Program-made: the position numbers and the translations under genes
Shown: positions 27,132-34,645 of the stretch, piece after piece
Layout of the letters: every line of letters starts with the position of its first letter
Position numbering within the stretch: position 1 is the first letter of the stretch
Notes under the pieces: model-generated
Databases searched by the model: none
The model's input: only the letters and a program-made list of their open reading frames with translations
Told to the model about the DNA's origin: nothing
From: Collinsella sp. AF33-16
GTDB taxonomy: Bacteria; Actinomycetota; Coriobacteriia; Coriobacteriales; Coriobacteriaceae
Reading direction: 5' to 3'
DNA: 64,000 nucleotides
Assembly: GCF_003475325.1 (NCBI RefSeq)
Contig: NZ_QRQC01000010.1
Span: forward strand, 1 to 64,000

Positions 27132-27827
27132 ATGAACGATATCCAGGGCTATCAGAACGGCCCCGTCGAGACCGGCGCAAGCCGCGCCAAGGAGATGTCG
27201 CCGCGCGCGTACAATCTCGCCATGTCCGCCCTGATCTTCTTGGGCTTTTGCGCCATGGGTGCCGGCGCCTACTTTACGAGCACCATGTCGTTTGCGCGCA
27301 TGATGATGAGCGGCGCCGCCCTACCGCTGGTCTTTGGCTCGTTTATTTTAACCATCGTCGGCATGGTCATGATGTCGGCTGCTGCGGGCAAGCAGTCCGT
27401 GGGCCTGTCCCTTGTGGGCTACGTAATCTTTGCGAGTACCTTTGGCCTGACCGCGTCGTTTGGCCTTGCCAACTACGACCTGCCTACCATCAACACTGCC
27501 TTTATCGCCACGGCCGCCATCACCTTTGTCTTTGGCGCCTTGGGCGTGACGTTCCCCAAGTTTTTCCAGCGCGTATATGGCATCGGCTTTGGCATTCTGC
27601 TCGCCACTATTCTGGTTGAGATCGTGCTGATGTTCATGGGCGTTTCGCAGTCCATCACCGACCTGATCGTGATCGTGGTGTTTGCCGGCTTCATCGGCTA
27701 CGACACCTATGTGGCAACGACGGTGCCGCCCACGCTGCCCAACGCCGTGCTCATGGCATCCAGCCTGTTCGTGGACATCATCAACGTGTTCCTGCGCATC
27801 CTGAACATCCTCGGTCGTCGCGACTAG
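27132..27827 (+). CDS. Bax inhibitor-1/YccA family membrane protein
   Basis: This 231-residue protein has about seven membrane spans. The BI-1 family includes bacterial YetJ, a pH-sensitive calcium leak channel, and E. coli YccA, an FtsH modulator. Family features visible are the closing FAGFIGYDTYVA segment and the C-terminal DIINVFLRILNILGRRD. ATG at 27132 follows GAAAGGA. It is a single gene ended by the terminator at 27876. Confidence 0.85.
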   Translation: MNDIQGYQNGPVETGASRAKEMSPRAYNLAMSALIFLGFCAMGAGAYFTSTMSFARMMMSGAALPLVFGSFILTIVGMVMMSAAAGKQSVGLSLVGYVIFASTFGLTASFGLANYDLPTINTAFIATAAITFVFGALGVTFPKFFQRVYGIGFGILLATILVEIVLMFMGVSQSITDLIVIVVFAGFIGYDTYVATTVPPTLPNAVLMASSLFVDIINVFLRILNILGRRD

Positions 27828-27875
27828 CGCGGGGGATTGCAGCGTTTCTTGTCGGACGCGGTAAAACGATGTGAA

Positions 27876-27902
27876 AGGCGGTCCTTCGGGGCCGTCTTTT
27901 TT
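27876..27902 (+). terminator. Terminator after the BI-1 gene
   Basis: A 9-bp stem (AGGCGGTCC / GGGCCGTCT) closed by a stable TTCG tetraloop is followed by six Ts. Confidence 0.9.
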
Positions 27903-27967
27903 GTACGCGGCGGGGTATCATGGATGGGAAAAGCCGATAGCGGCAGCGACAGGAAAGGTGGCCACGT

Positions 27968-29101
27968 ATGGCAGACGTCGACAACAGGAACCGTAACCGC
28001 AGGTCCAACCGAGCGGGTCAGCCCAATCCCAAGCGCGAGGCCCGTGCCAAGGCCGCCGAGCGTCACGTGGCAACTGTGTCCGAAGCGTGCGCCAAGGATA
28101 TCGAGCGTTCGCTCGCCGGTGTTCGCGAGTTTGACGGTATGCCTGCCGGCTTTGTCGCGGCGATGAAGGCCAAGGTTCAGAGTGCTGTGGCCGCCGAAGA
28201 GCAGGTCGCCGAGGACGTCGAGAACGCGGAGACTACCGAGGTCGAGGCGGCGCCCGAGACCGAGGCGGCGCCCGAGCCCGTCGAGGAGCCTGCCGAGGAA
28301 ATCGCCGAAGCTGAGTCCGCGCCTGCTGAGGAGCCCGCTCCGGTCCTGCCCGAGGTCACTGTGCTTGATGCCTCCGCCACGCAGGCAATCCTCGATAACG
28401 GTCGCGGCTATGCGCAGTTCTGCGACATGGCCGTGCTCGCCTTTGCCTCGTTTACCAATCCGGGCGGTGGATATATTCAGGGTTATCTGGGCCAGGAGGC
28501 CACGCTGTGCGCCGATTCGTATCTGTACAACGTTCTCGATAGGCAGCGTAAGTGGTACGGCGAGAACCGTCGCCGCAACATCAACTGCGAGCTCTATCGT
28601 AACCGCGCCCTGGTGGTGCCTGCGGTGCGCTTCGACCGCAACCACGTGCATGCATACGCCGACGTGATCGTGGCCGCCGCGCCCAACGTTAGGCGCGCCC
28701 GCCAGGAGTATCGCGTGAGCGACGATGCTCTGCTGGATGCCCTGCGCGACCGCATTCGCTTTGTGCTCGCCATCTGCGATGAGCTTGGTCGCGAGAAGCT
28801 CGTGCTGGGTGCTTGGGGCTGCGACAACAACGGCTTTGATGCCGAGGCCGTGGCCGAGCTCTTCCGCAAGGAGCTCGCGTCGGGCGACTTCAAGGTCAAG
28901 CAGGTCTTCTTTGCCGTGCCCTCTACGCGCTGGGACGAGGACTTCGCCAAGTTCGAGCACGTGCTGGCAAACTTCCCCGAGCGCAACGAGGAGTCCTATG
29001 CTCAGGTTGCCGCCCGCACCGCAGCCGCCCGTGCCGCCGAGCAGGCTCAGGCCGCTGCCGAGGATGACGAGGATGACGACGACTGGCGCAAGTACCTGTA
29101 A
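27968..29101 (+). CDS. Macrodomain/PARG-like protein (TIGR02452, DUF2263 family)
   Basis: The C-terminal ~260 residues form a microbial PARG-like macrodomain, a family that binds ADP-ribose and removes poly(ADP-ribose). The phosphate-loop signature NPGGGYIQGYLGQEATL is clear. The family pattern is GGG-X(6-8)-QE-E with the second Glu catalytic; here the position after QE is Ala. GAWGCDNNGFD is the second conserved loop. The N-terminus (1-40) is basic, and residues ~65-120 are an Ala/Glu/Pro-rich acidic linker. It is monocistronic, with a terminator at 29127. Ligand binding without hydrolysis is possible. Confidence 0.85.
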   Translation: MADVDNRNRNRRSNRAGQPNPKREARAKAAERHVATVSEACAKDIERSLAGVREFDGMPAGFVAAMKAKVQSAVAAEEQVAEDVENAETTEVEAAPETEAAPEPVEEPAEEIAEAESAPAEEPAPVLPEVTVLDASATQAILDNGRGYAQFCDMAVLAFASFTNPGGGYIQGYLGQEATLCADSYLYNVLDRQRKWYGENRRRNINCELYRNRALVVPAVRFDRNHVHAYADVIVAAAPNVRRARQEYRVSDDALLDALRDRIRFVLAICDELGREKLVLGAWGCDNNGFDAEAVAELFRKELASGDFKVKQVFFAVPSTRWDEDFAKFEHVLANFPERNEESYAQVAARTAAARAAEQAQAAAEDDEDDDDWRKYL

Positions 29102-29126
29102 ACGGTGCGCGTGATGCGATATACCG

Positions 29127-29158
29127 AGCCGACGGGGGCTGCTCCCGTCGGCTTTTTA
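29127..29158 (+). terminator. Terminator after the PARG-like gene
   Basis: A perfect 10-bp stem (AGCCGACGGG / CCCGTCGGCT) is followed by five Ts. Confidence 0.92.
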
Positions 29159-29176
29159 TTGAGTGGGGAGCTTACG

Positions 29177-29836
29177 ATGAAAAACGTTCTATGCTTTGGT
29201 GACAGCAACACCTATGGTTACGATCCGGCGGGCATGCGCGACGGTACCGCGGTGCGCTATGCGCAGGATGTGCGCTGGTGTGGCGTGGTCCAACGTGACT
29301 TAGGCGAGGGCTGGCATGTAATTGAAGAAGGCCTCAACGGCCGCACGACGGTACGCGACGACATGTGCCATCTGGACACTAACCTCAACGGTATTCGCGC
29401 GCTTCCGATGCTGCTCGAGGCCCATAAGCCGCTGGACGCCATTGTGATCATGCTGGGCACCAACGACTGTAAGACGGTCTTTAACGTGACAGCTTCCGAT
29501 ATCGCCCGTGGCGCCATGGCGCTGATTCGCGCCGTCCGCGCGTTTCCGTGGACCGACGCTGCGCCTTGCCCGCGCATCCTGCTGATGGCTCCTATCAAGA
29601 TCAAGCCGCAGATCGCCGATGTGTATATGACCGACTTTGACGAGCATTCCGTTGAGGCATCTGAGCATTTTGGCGAGTACTATGCGCACGTGGCCGAGCA
29701 GTTTGGCTGCGACTTTTTGAATGCCGCCGAGTTTGCCGAGCCGGGCGATATCGACTATCTGCATATGATGCCCGAAAGCCACGAGAGCCTGGGTCACGCC
29801 GTGGCAGCCAAGCTCAAAGAGATGCTCGGTGAGTAG
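29177..29836 (+). CDS. SGNH/GDSL-family hydrolase
   Basis: This 219-residue esterase-type hydrolase has no signal peptide. The catalytic Ser lies in block I (CFGDSNTYGYDP), Asn in GTNDCK, and the Asp/His pair in the C-terminal block DYLHMMPESHESLG. The substrate cannot be told from sequence; relatives are arylesterases, lipases and carbohydrate esterases. ATG at 29177 follows GGGGAG, only 20 nt after the preceding terminator. Confidence 0.88.
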   Translation: MKNVLCFGDSNTYGYDPAGMRDGTAVRYAQDVRWCGVVQRDLGEGWHVIEEGLNGRTTVRDDMCHLDTNLNGIRALPMLLEAHKPLDAIVIMLGTNDCKTVFNVTASDIARGAMALIRAVRAFPWTDAAPCPRILLMAPIKIKPQIADVYMTDFDEHSVEASEHFGEYYAHVAEQFGCDFLNAAEFAEPGDIDYLHMMPESHESLGHAVAAKLKEMLGE

Positions 29837-29848
29837 CACGGCCCCAAG

Positions 29849-29885
29849 CCACCGCAAAGGGGACAGGCACCTTTGTGGTGGTTTT
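29849..29885 (+). terminator. Terminator after the SGNH hydrolase gene
   Basis: A 12-bp stem (CCACCGCAAAGG / CCTTTGTGGTGG, one G-U) with a 9-nt loop is followed by TTTT. Confidence 0.8.
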
Positions 29886-29915
29886 GCCCGGGTAAACGAA
29901 CGGATTGGCTGCCAT

Positions 29916-30527
29916 ATGGGCATGGACGAGCTCATCGACCTCTTTGCCGAGGGCGATGAGCTCGTCTCCAATACCGCTTTTGAGGATTTGGATCTTGCCT
30001 ACGACGTGGCGAACGGCGCGACCTTCGATGGCGTTGTGTTCCGATCTTGCGAGTTCGATAGCGTTGACTGGAGCGGCTCGACGTTTCGCGACGTGGTGTT
30101 TCGCGGTTGCCGCTTTATCCGCTGCAACATGGAAGGCTGCTGGCTCAGCCGCTGCGACTTCGTTGACTGCTCGGCACCGGGACTCAACTTGCTCAAGGCG
30201 CGCCTGTCGAGCGTGTCGTTTGGATCGTGCGATTTGAGCTATGCGAACCTTTCGGAGGGACGCATTGGCCCTATGACAGCATGCGATACACGTCTGAGAG
30301 AGGCTGCGTTTCAGGGTGCCAAGCTGGGTCAGATACGCCTGGATGGCTGTGACCTGACGCGTGTTGATGTGTTCAAGACGTCGCTTTCCGGCGTTGATGT
30401 GTCGCGCTGTACATTTGCAGCGCCCGTTGTTTCGGGCGATTACCATGAGCTGCGTGGCCTGACGGTCAATGCCGAGCAGGCGCTGGCACTCTCGGGTTTG
30501 TTGGGAATTCAACTCGCCGACGACTAG
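29916..30527 (+). CDS. Pentapeptide-repeat protein
   Basis: This protein of about 203 residues is built of five-residue repeats of the A(D/N)LXX type, giving a quadrilateral beta-helix. Examples are TFDGVVFRSCEFDSVDWSG, STFRDVVFRGCRFIRCNMEG and the later LDGCDLTRVDVFKTSLSGV. Some members mimic DNA and protect gyrase from inhibitors, but most have no known role. The repeats here are Cys-rich. The start is uncertain: ATG 29916 or 29922, both with weak ribosome sites. It lies between two strong hairpins as a single-gene unit. Confidence 0.82.
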   Translation: MGMDELIDLFAEGDELVSNTAFEDLDLAYDVANGATFDGVVFRSCEFDSVDWSGSTFRDVVFRGCRFIRCNMEGCWLSRCDFVDCSAPGLNLLKARLSSVSFGSCDLSYANLSEGRIGPMTACDTRLREAAFQGAKLGQIRLDGCDLTRVDVFKTSLSGVDVSRCTFAAPVVSGDYHELRGLTVNAEQALALSGLLGIQLADD

Positions 30528-30563
30528 ACGCCCCGGCCCTTTGCTCGACCGCTATCTAAAATC

Positions 30564-30630
30564 AAACCGTCGCAACATCCGATGATTTTTCGCGTTTGCA
30601 CGATTTTCATCGAATGTTGCGACGGTTTTT
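30564..30630. terminator. Bidirectional terminator with 22-bp arms
   Basis: The arms 30564-30585 and 30607-30628 match in 21 of 22 positions and end in a T-run on the plus strand and an A-run at the other side. It separates the convergent pentapeptide-repeat and thiD genes. The stem is much longer than needed for termination. Confidence 0.88.
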
Positions 30631-30672
30631 GGTGCAAGGTAGCCTGTCTCTTTTTGGCAGGTTACTGGCTAT

Positions 30673-31503
30673 TTAGTACTGCCACATGTGGTTGACGGGG
30701 CCAGAGCCTTTGCCCATGTCAAAGCCGGCGGCGAGAGCGCCCGTTAGGTAGGCCTTGCCGGCGTTGACGGCGTCGGCAAGATCCATGCCCTGAGCCAGCG
30801 CGCAGGCGATGGCGGACGAAAGCGTGCAGCCGGTGCCGTGTGTGTTGTCGGTCTCGATGCGCTTGTGGCGGAACCACGTGGTGAGCGGATCGCCCAGATG
30901 GTTGCCCTCGTCATCGAGTGGCGCGGGTTCGGCCAATACATCGTTGGCCTCGTTGACAAGATGCCCACCCTTAACGAGGGATGCGCAGCCAAAGCGGCGG
31001 GCGAGGAGCATGGCAGCATTTTGCTGCGTGCGCTCGGAGTCGACCTCGTAGTCGAGCAGGGCCATGGCCTCGGGAATATTGGGCGTGATAACCGTCGCCA
31101 GCGGGAACAGGCGGCGGGTGAGCGCCTCGGCGGCATCTTCGGCAATCAGCCGTGCGCCCGAGGTGGCTACCATGACGGGGTCGACTACCACGTTTGTCGC
31201 GTTCCAGGCGCTCAGGCGGTCGGCGATAACCTCGATAATCTCGGCAGAGGAAACCATGCCGATCTTGACGGCGCTTGGGCGGATATCGTCAAATACGGCG
31301 TCGATCTGCGCAGCGACGATATCAGGGGAGATATTCTGCACGGCGGTGACACCGAGCGTGTTTTGTGCGGTGATGGCGGTGATGGCCGTCTCGGCATACA
31401 GACGGTGCGCCGTGATGGTCTTGATGTCGGCCTGAATGCCGGCGCCACCGCTGGAATCGGATCCTGCGATGGACAGGACGGCAGGTACCTTACTGCGATC
31501 CAT
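30673..31503 (-). CDS. thiD: Hydroxymethylpyrimidine/phosphomethylpyrimidine kinase ThiD
   Basis: ThiD phosphorylates HMP and HMP-P in the pyrimidine branch of thiamine synthesis, directly after ThiC. The ribokinase-fold markers SIAGSDSSGGAGIQADIKT, DPVMVATSGARL and TPNIPEAMALL are visible, with the catalytic loop HGTGCTLSSAIA. It is 276 residues. A separate promoter is likely: TATAAT on the minus strand at 31555-31550, downstream of thiC. The ribosome site is AAGGGAG. Confidence 0.95.
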   Translation of the reverse strand: MDRSKVPAVLSIAGSDSSGGAGIQADIKTITAHRLYAETAITAITAQNTLGVTAVQNISPDIVAAQIDAVFDDIRPSAVKIGMVSSAEIIEVIADRLSAWNATNVVVDPVMVATSGARLIAEDAAEALTRRLFPLATVITPNIPEAMALLDYEVDSERTQQNAAMLLARRFGCASLVKGGHLVNEANDVLAEPAPLDDEGNHLGDPLTTWFRHKRIETDNTHGTGCTLSSAIACALAQGMDLADAVNAGKAYLTGALAAGFDMGKGSGPVNHMWQY

Positions 31504-31681
31504 GTTTGCTCCCTTGTTCGGTCGGAATCAAATGGGTCTTTAAGCCAGCATTATAAAGATGCCCGGGCCGACTCTATGTCGAACCCGGGCGGGCGATGCA
31601 ATCTTTACGCAAATGTGAGCAAATGTTCACACGTCAACAATTGACGAACACCATGTTACCGATTGTGGCTCCGGTGACGAG
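31504..31681. promoter_or_regulatory. thiC-thiD intergenic region with operator-like palindromes
   Basis: On the minus strand a TATAAT box (31555-31550) precedes thiD. Between it and thiC are an inverted repeat GCCCGGG...CCCGGGC (about 31560-31590) and a palindrome CGTCAA-CAA-TTGACG near 31640. The first could terminate thiC transcripts and the second could be an operator; neither has further support. No TPP riboswitch is visible in front of thiD. Confidence 0.45.
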
Positions 31682-33016
31682 TTAGTCCTCCATGCCGAGG
31701 TCGATCGTCGTGCCTTCGAACACCTTGTTAACGGTGCGGACGGCGCACATCTTGCCGCACATGGTGCAGGTGCCCTCGGTGGCGGCGGGGGATTCTTCGT
31801 AGCGTTTCTTGCCGGTGACCGGGTCGAGAGCACACTTCCACATGGCATCCCAGTCGAGCTTGCGGCGTGCCTGGCCCATCTTGTCGTCCATGTCGCGGGC
31901 GTGCGGCACCTTCTTGGCGATATCGGCGGCGTGCGCGGCAATCTTAGTGGCCATGAGGCCATCGAGCACGTCCTGGGCGTTGGGCAGGCACAGGTGCTCG
32001 GCCGGCGTCACGTAGCACAGGAAGTCGGCACCGGAGCTGGCGGAGATGGCGCCGCCGATGGCAGCGGTGATGTGGTCGTAACCCACGCCGATATCGGTCA
32101 CCAGCGGCCCGAGCACATAGAACGGGGCATTGTGGCACAGGCGCTTCTGCAGTTTCATGTTGGCGGCGATCTCGTCGAGCGCCATGTGACCCGGGCCCTC
32201 GACCATGACCTGGACGCCGGCGGCCCAAGCGCGCTTGCACAGCTTGCCCAGCTCGATCATCTCAGCGGTCTCGGTGGCATCGTTGGAGTCGTAGAGGCAG
32301 CCCGGGCGGCAGGAGTCGCCGAGCGAAATCGTCACGTCGTACTCGTGGCAAATCTCGAGCAGCTCGTCAAAGTACTCGTAGAAGGGGTTTTCGTTGCCGG
32401 TGACCTCCATCCAGCCAAACAGTAGCGAGCCGCCGCGACTGACGATGTTCATCAGGCGGCCGGTCTCCTTAAAGGTCTTGGTGACCGACTTGTTGATGCC
32501 GCAGTGGATGGTCATAAAGTCCACGCCATCCTCGGCGTGCGCGCGCACGACCTCGAACAGGTCGTCCTTGGTCAGCTTGACCAGCGGCTTTTTCATGTAG
32601 CCGATGGCGTCGTACATGGGGACGGTGCCCACCATGAGCGGCGTCTCGTCGATGAGCTGCTGGCGGAACTGGCGCGTTTTGCCCGAGTTGGAAAGGTCCA
32701 TGATGGCGTCGGCGCCAAAGTCCTCGGCGATCTTGACCTTCTTCCATTCCTCGGCGGCATCGGCCTTGTCGCCCGAGATGCCCAGGTTGACGTTGACCTT
32801 GGTGGACAGGCCCTCGCCGACACCAAAGGCGCGCATGCCCTTTTTGATGTGCACGATGTTGGCGGGAATGGCGATGCGGCCGTCGGCCACGCGCTCGCGG
32901 ATGTACTCGGGGTCGCGATGCTCGCGCTCGGCGACCTCCTTCATCTGCGGTGTGATCTGCCCGGCGCGGGCGAAGTCGATTTGCGTGACGAGCTTGGGCT
33001 CGGTCTGTGTGCTCAT
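31682..33016 (-). CDS. thiC: Phosphomethylpyrimidine synthase ThiC
   Basis: This radical-SAM enzyme rearranges aminoimidazole ribotide to HMP-P. The C-terminal iron-sulfur motif is CTMCGKMC (CX2CX3C), the spacing I associate with the shorter ThiC form. Conserved blocks IHCGINKSVT, GSLLFGWMEVTGNENPFYEYFDELLEI (partly) and VEGPGHMALDEI are present. It has 444 residues and lacks the long N-terminal domain of proteobacterial and plant ThiC. ATG at 33016 uses the GAAGGGAG site that forms the 3' edge of the TPP riboswitch. Confidence 0.95.
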   Translation of the reverse strand: MSTQTEPKLVTQIDFARAGQITPQMKEVAEREHRDPEYIRERVADGRIAIPANIVHIKKGMRAFGVGEGLSTKVNVNLGISGDKADAAEEWKKVKIAEDFGADAIMDLSNSGKTRQFRQQLIDETPLMVGTVPMYDAIGYMKKPLVKLTKDDLFEVVRAHAEDGVDFMTIHCGINKSVTKTFKETGRLMNIVSRGGSLLFGWMEVTGNENPFYEYFDELLEICHEYDVTISLGDSCRPGCLYDSNDATETAEMIELGKLCKRAWAAGVQVMVEGPGHMALDEIAANMKLQKRLCHNAPFYVLGPLVTDIGVGYDHITAAIGGAISASSGADFLCYVTPAEHLCLPNAQDVLDGLMATKIAAHAADIAKKVPHARDMDDKMGQARRKLDWDAMWKCALDPVTGKKRYEESPAATEGTCTMCGKMCAVRTVNKVFEGTTIDLGMED

Positions 33017-33023
33017 TGGCACG

Positions 33024-33137
33024 GCTCCCTTCGTTGGCATTACCCATATCAGGTTTGCGGGTCAGGGCGGGCGCGCCCAGTCTCAGCCTGCCGTCTTGTC
33101 CTGCAAGCTCCCCGTTTATGTAATGGGCTCAAGTATA
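33024..33137 (-). ncRNA. TPP riboswitch (THI box) controlling thiC
   Basis: Read on the minus strand from 33114, the RNA starts GGGGAGC. It contains the invariant CTGAGA and then ACCTGAT followed by GGGTAATGCC, and it ends GAAGGGAG at 33024. These are the conserved cores of both TPP sensor arms. A -10 element TATACT lies at 33137-33132, about 18 nt before the aptamer. The terminal GGGAG is both part of the aptamer closing region and the thiC ribosome site, so ligand binding most likely blocks translation. Confidence 0.95.
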
Positions 33138-33187
33138 GCTCGAATGGGTACGATTGGCCTAACGAGCGTGCCTGTGGGGAGGCGTAC

Positions 33188-33709
33188 ATGGAAGACAAGC
33201 ATCTATATCGAGAGACACAATGGGATGTATCGGCCGAGGAAAGCCGTGCGCACCATGGCCTTGTCGCGATTGGTTTTGCGGTGCTTGCCGTGTTGGTGAT
33301 TGCCTTTTGTATTTGGACGTTCGGCGGTCGCGGCGGCGCTGCATGGGAGTTCGAGGCTGATGATAGCCTACCGATTATGACGGTGAGGAGTACTGGCGGT
33401 AATGCCAATACGCTCGCCGTTCCGGGCGATTATTGGTACCCGCGCGATGAGTTTGTGCAGTTGCAGCTGAGTGGTGGGTCTATTCCAGGTGAAGAAATCG
33501 AACGCGTGACGTTTGACGCGGCGCTCAAAACGCTCACGGTGAAGCTCAAAGATCAAGGAGATGTGCCCACGACTATGGATATCGCCCTGACGGAATGGCG
33601 TCTGGAGCCTCCGACGGGTGTTGCGGTGTCCGAGGTTGAGCACGTCAAGATTGTCTATCAGGACGGTTCGACAAACGGGATTGCAAAGGCCGATGGCTTG
33701 GCGGAGTAA
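33188..33709 (+). CDS. Membrane-anchored protein of unknown function
   Basis: This 173-residue protein has a short cytoplasmic N-terminus (1-23), one membrane span (about 24-46, GLVAIGFAVLAVLVIAFCIW) and a ~125-residue extracytoplasmic domain. That domain looks beta-rich and has no lipobox. I do not recognise the family. ATG at 33188 follows GGGGAGG. It is divergent from thiC, with the two starts about 170 nt apart, and ends 23 nt before the convergent yaaA. Confidence 0.72.
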   Translation: MEDKHLYRETQWDVSAEESRAHHGLVAIGFAVLAVLVIAFCIWTFGGRGGAAWEFEADDSLPIMTVRSTGGNANTLAVPGDYWYPRDEFVQLQLSGGSIPGEEIERVTFDAALKTLTVKLKDQGDVPTTMDIALTEWRLEPPTGVAVSEVEHVKIVYQDGSTNGIAKADGLAE

Positions 33710-33732
33710 CGGAGTGTTTGGAAACGGCGGGC

Positions 33733-34542
33733 CTATTGTGCCTGCGCGTTCATGAAAACCAGGGTGTTTTTGTCTGAAAGCTCGGGGATGTGACGATAGC
33801 CGATGTTGAATGCGGTGAGCCCGCTTACATCCTCGAGCTTGTTTTCTGCCATCCAGCGCACCATGGAGCCGCGCGCCTTTTTGCTGGCGGTCGATCGCTG
33901 AACGGGCTTATCGTTGCGGACGTCTTCGCCAAAAAGGCAGGTGATAACCGTTGTATCCTGTGCAGCATGGGGCAGGACGGCTTTGGCGTATTCCACGCTG
34001 GCAAGGTTGACGATCGTAGCGTTGGAGCCCGCCGGAGCGATGACCCGTGCGAGTTTGTCGCCCCAAAACGCGTAGAGGTCTCGGGCATCGTCGACGGCAA
34101 GCTTCGCCCCCATTTCGAGCCGATAGGGCGACACGCCGTGGAAGGGGCGTGCGCATCCGTAAAGGCCCGAGAGGATCCACAGATGGTCTTGCAGCCATGC
34201 GAGCTGCGCGGAATCCATCACCTCGGGCGCCATGCTCTCGTATTGAATGCCGTGATAGGACATGACGGCAGGGGAGAGGTGACGGGCGAGTGCAGGATTG
34301 TCGAGATCGCCGTTTCCCAAGATGGGCCCGAACTCATGCAGGGTGTTGAGGCAAGGCCCCAGCAGTTTGTCACTCACGTTCCATAGCGCCTGCAGACCGC
34401 CGCTGCCTTCATTCCGCTCGATATCTAGCAGTGCGCGGTGGAGGCGAGCTGTCTCGTGCACAAAAGGTGGAATGCCCAGGACTTCAAAAGCATCCCTGGC
34501 CGCGCGCATTTGCTTGGCGGGCGAAATGATGACCTGCAGCAT
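33733..34542 (-). CDS. yaaA: Peroxide-stress protein YaaA (DUF328/UPF0246)
   Basis: This 269-residue protein begins MLQVIISPAKQMR, the family hallmark. It carries the conserved SPAVMSYHGIQYESM, LSGLYGCARPFHGVSPYRLEMG and FWGDKLARVI blocks. E. coli YaaA lowers free iron under hydrogen peroxide stress and binds DNA. The start at 34542 follows AGGAGAG on the minus strand. It is a single gene between convergent and tandem neighbours. Confidence 0.9.
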   Translation of the reverse strand: MLQVIISPAKQMRAARDAFEVLGIPPFVHETARLHRALLDIERNEGSGGLQALWNVSDKLLGPCLNTLHEFGPILGNGDLDNPALARHLSPAVMSYHGIQYESMAPEVMDSAQLAWLQDHLWILSGLYGCARPFHGVSPYRLEMGAKLAVDDARDLYAFWGDKLARVIAPAGSNATIVNLASVEYAKAVLPHAAQDTTVITCLFGEDVRNDKPVQRSTASKKARGSMVRWMAENKLEDVSGLTAFNIGYRHIPELSDKNTLVFMNAQAQ

Positions 34543-34645
34543 GGACTCTCCTCTGCCAAATAGGAAGTTGCGGTGGAATACGGTCTGTTTTGGCCGGTTA
34601 TGGGCCAGTTTAGTCCGTATTTCACCGCAACTGATGAAGGGTTGG

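Noticed and set aside
32504..33187. Upstream extension of the membrane-anchored unknown gene
   Set aside because: The frame is open through antisense thiC and the TPP riboswitch. The ribosome site GGGGAGG and membrane topology favour ATG 33188.
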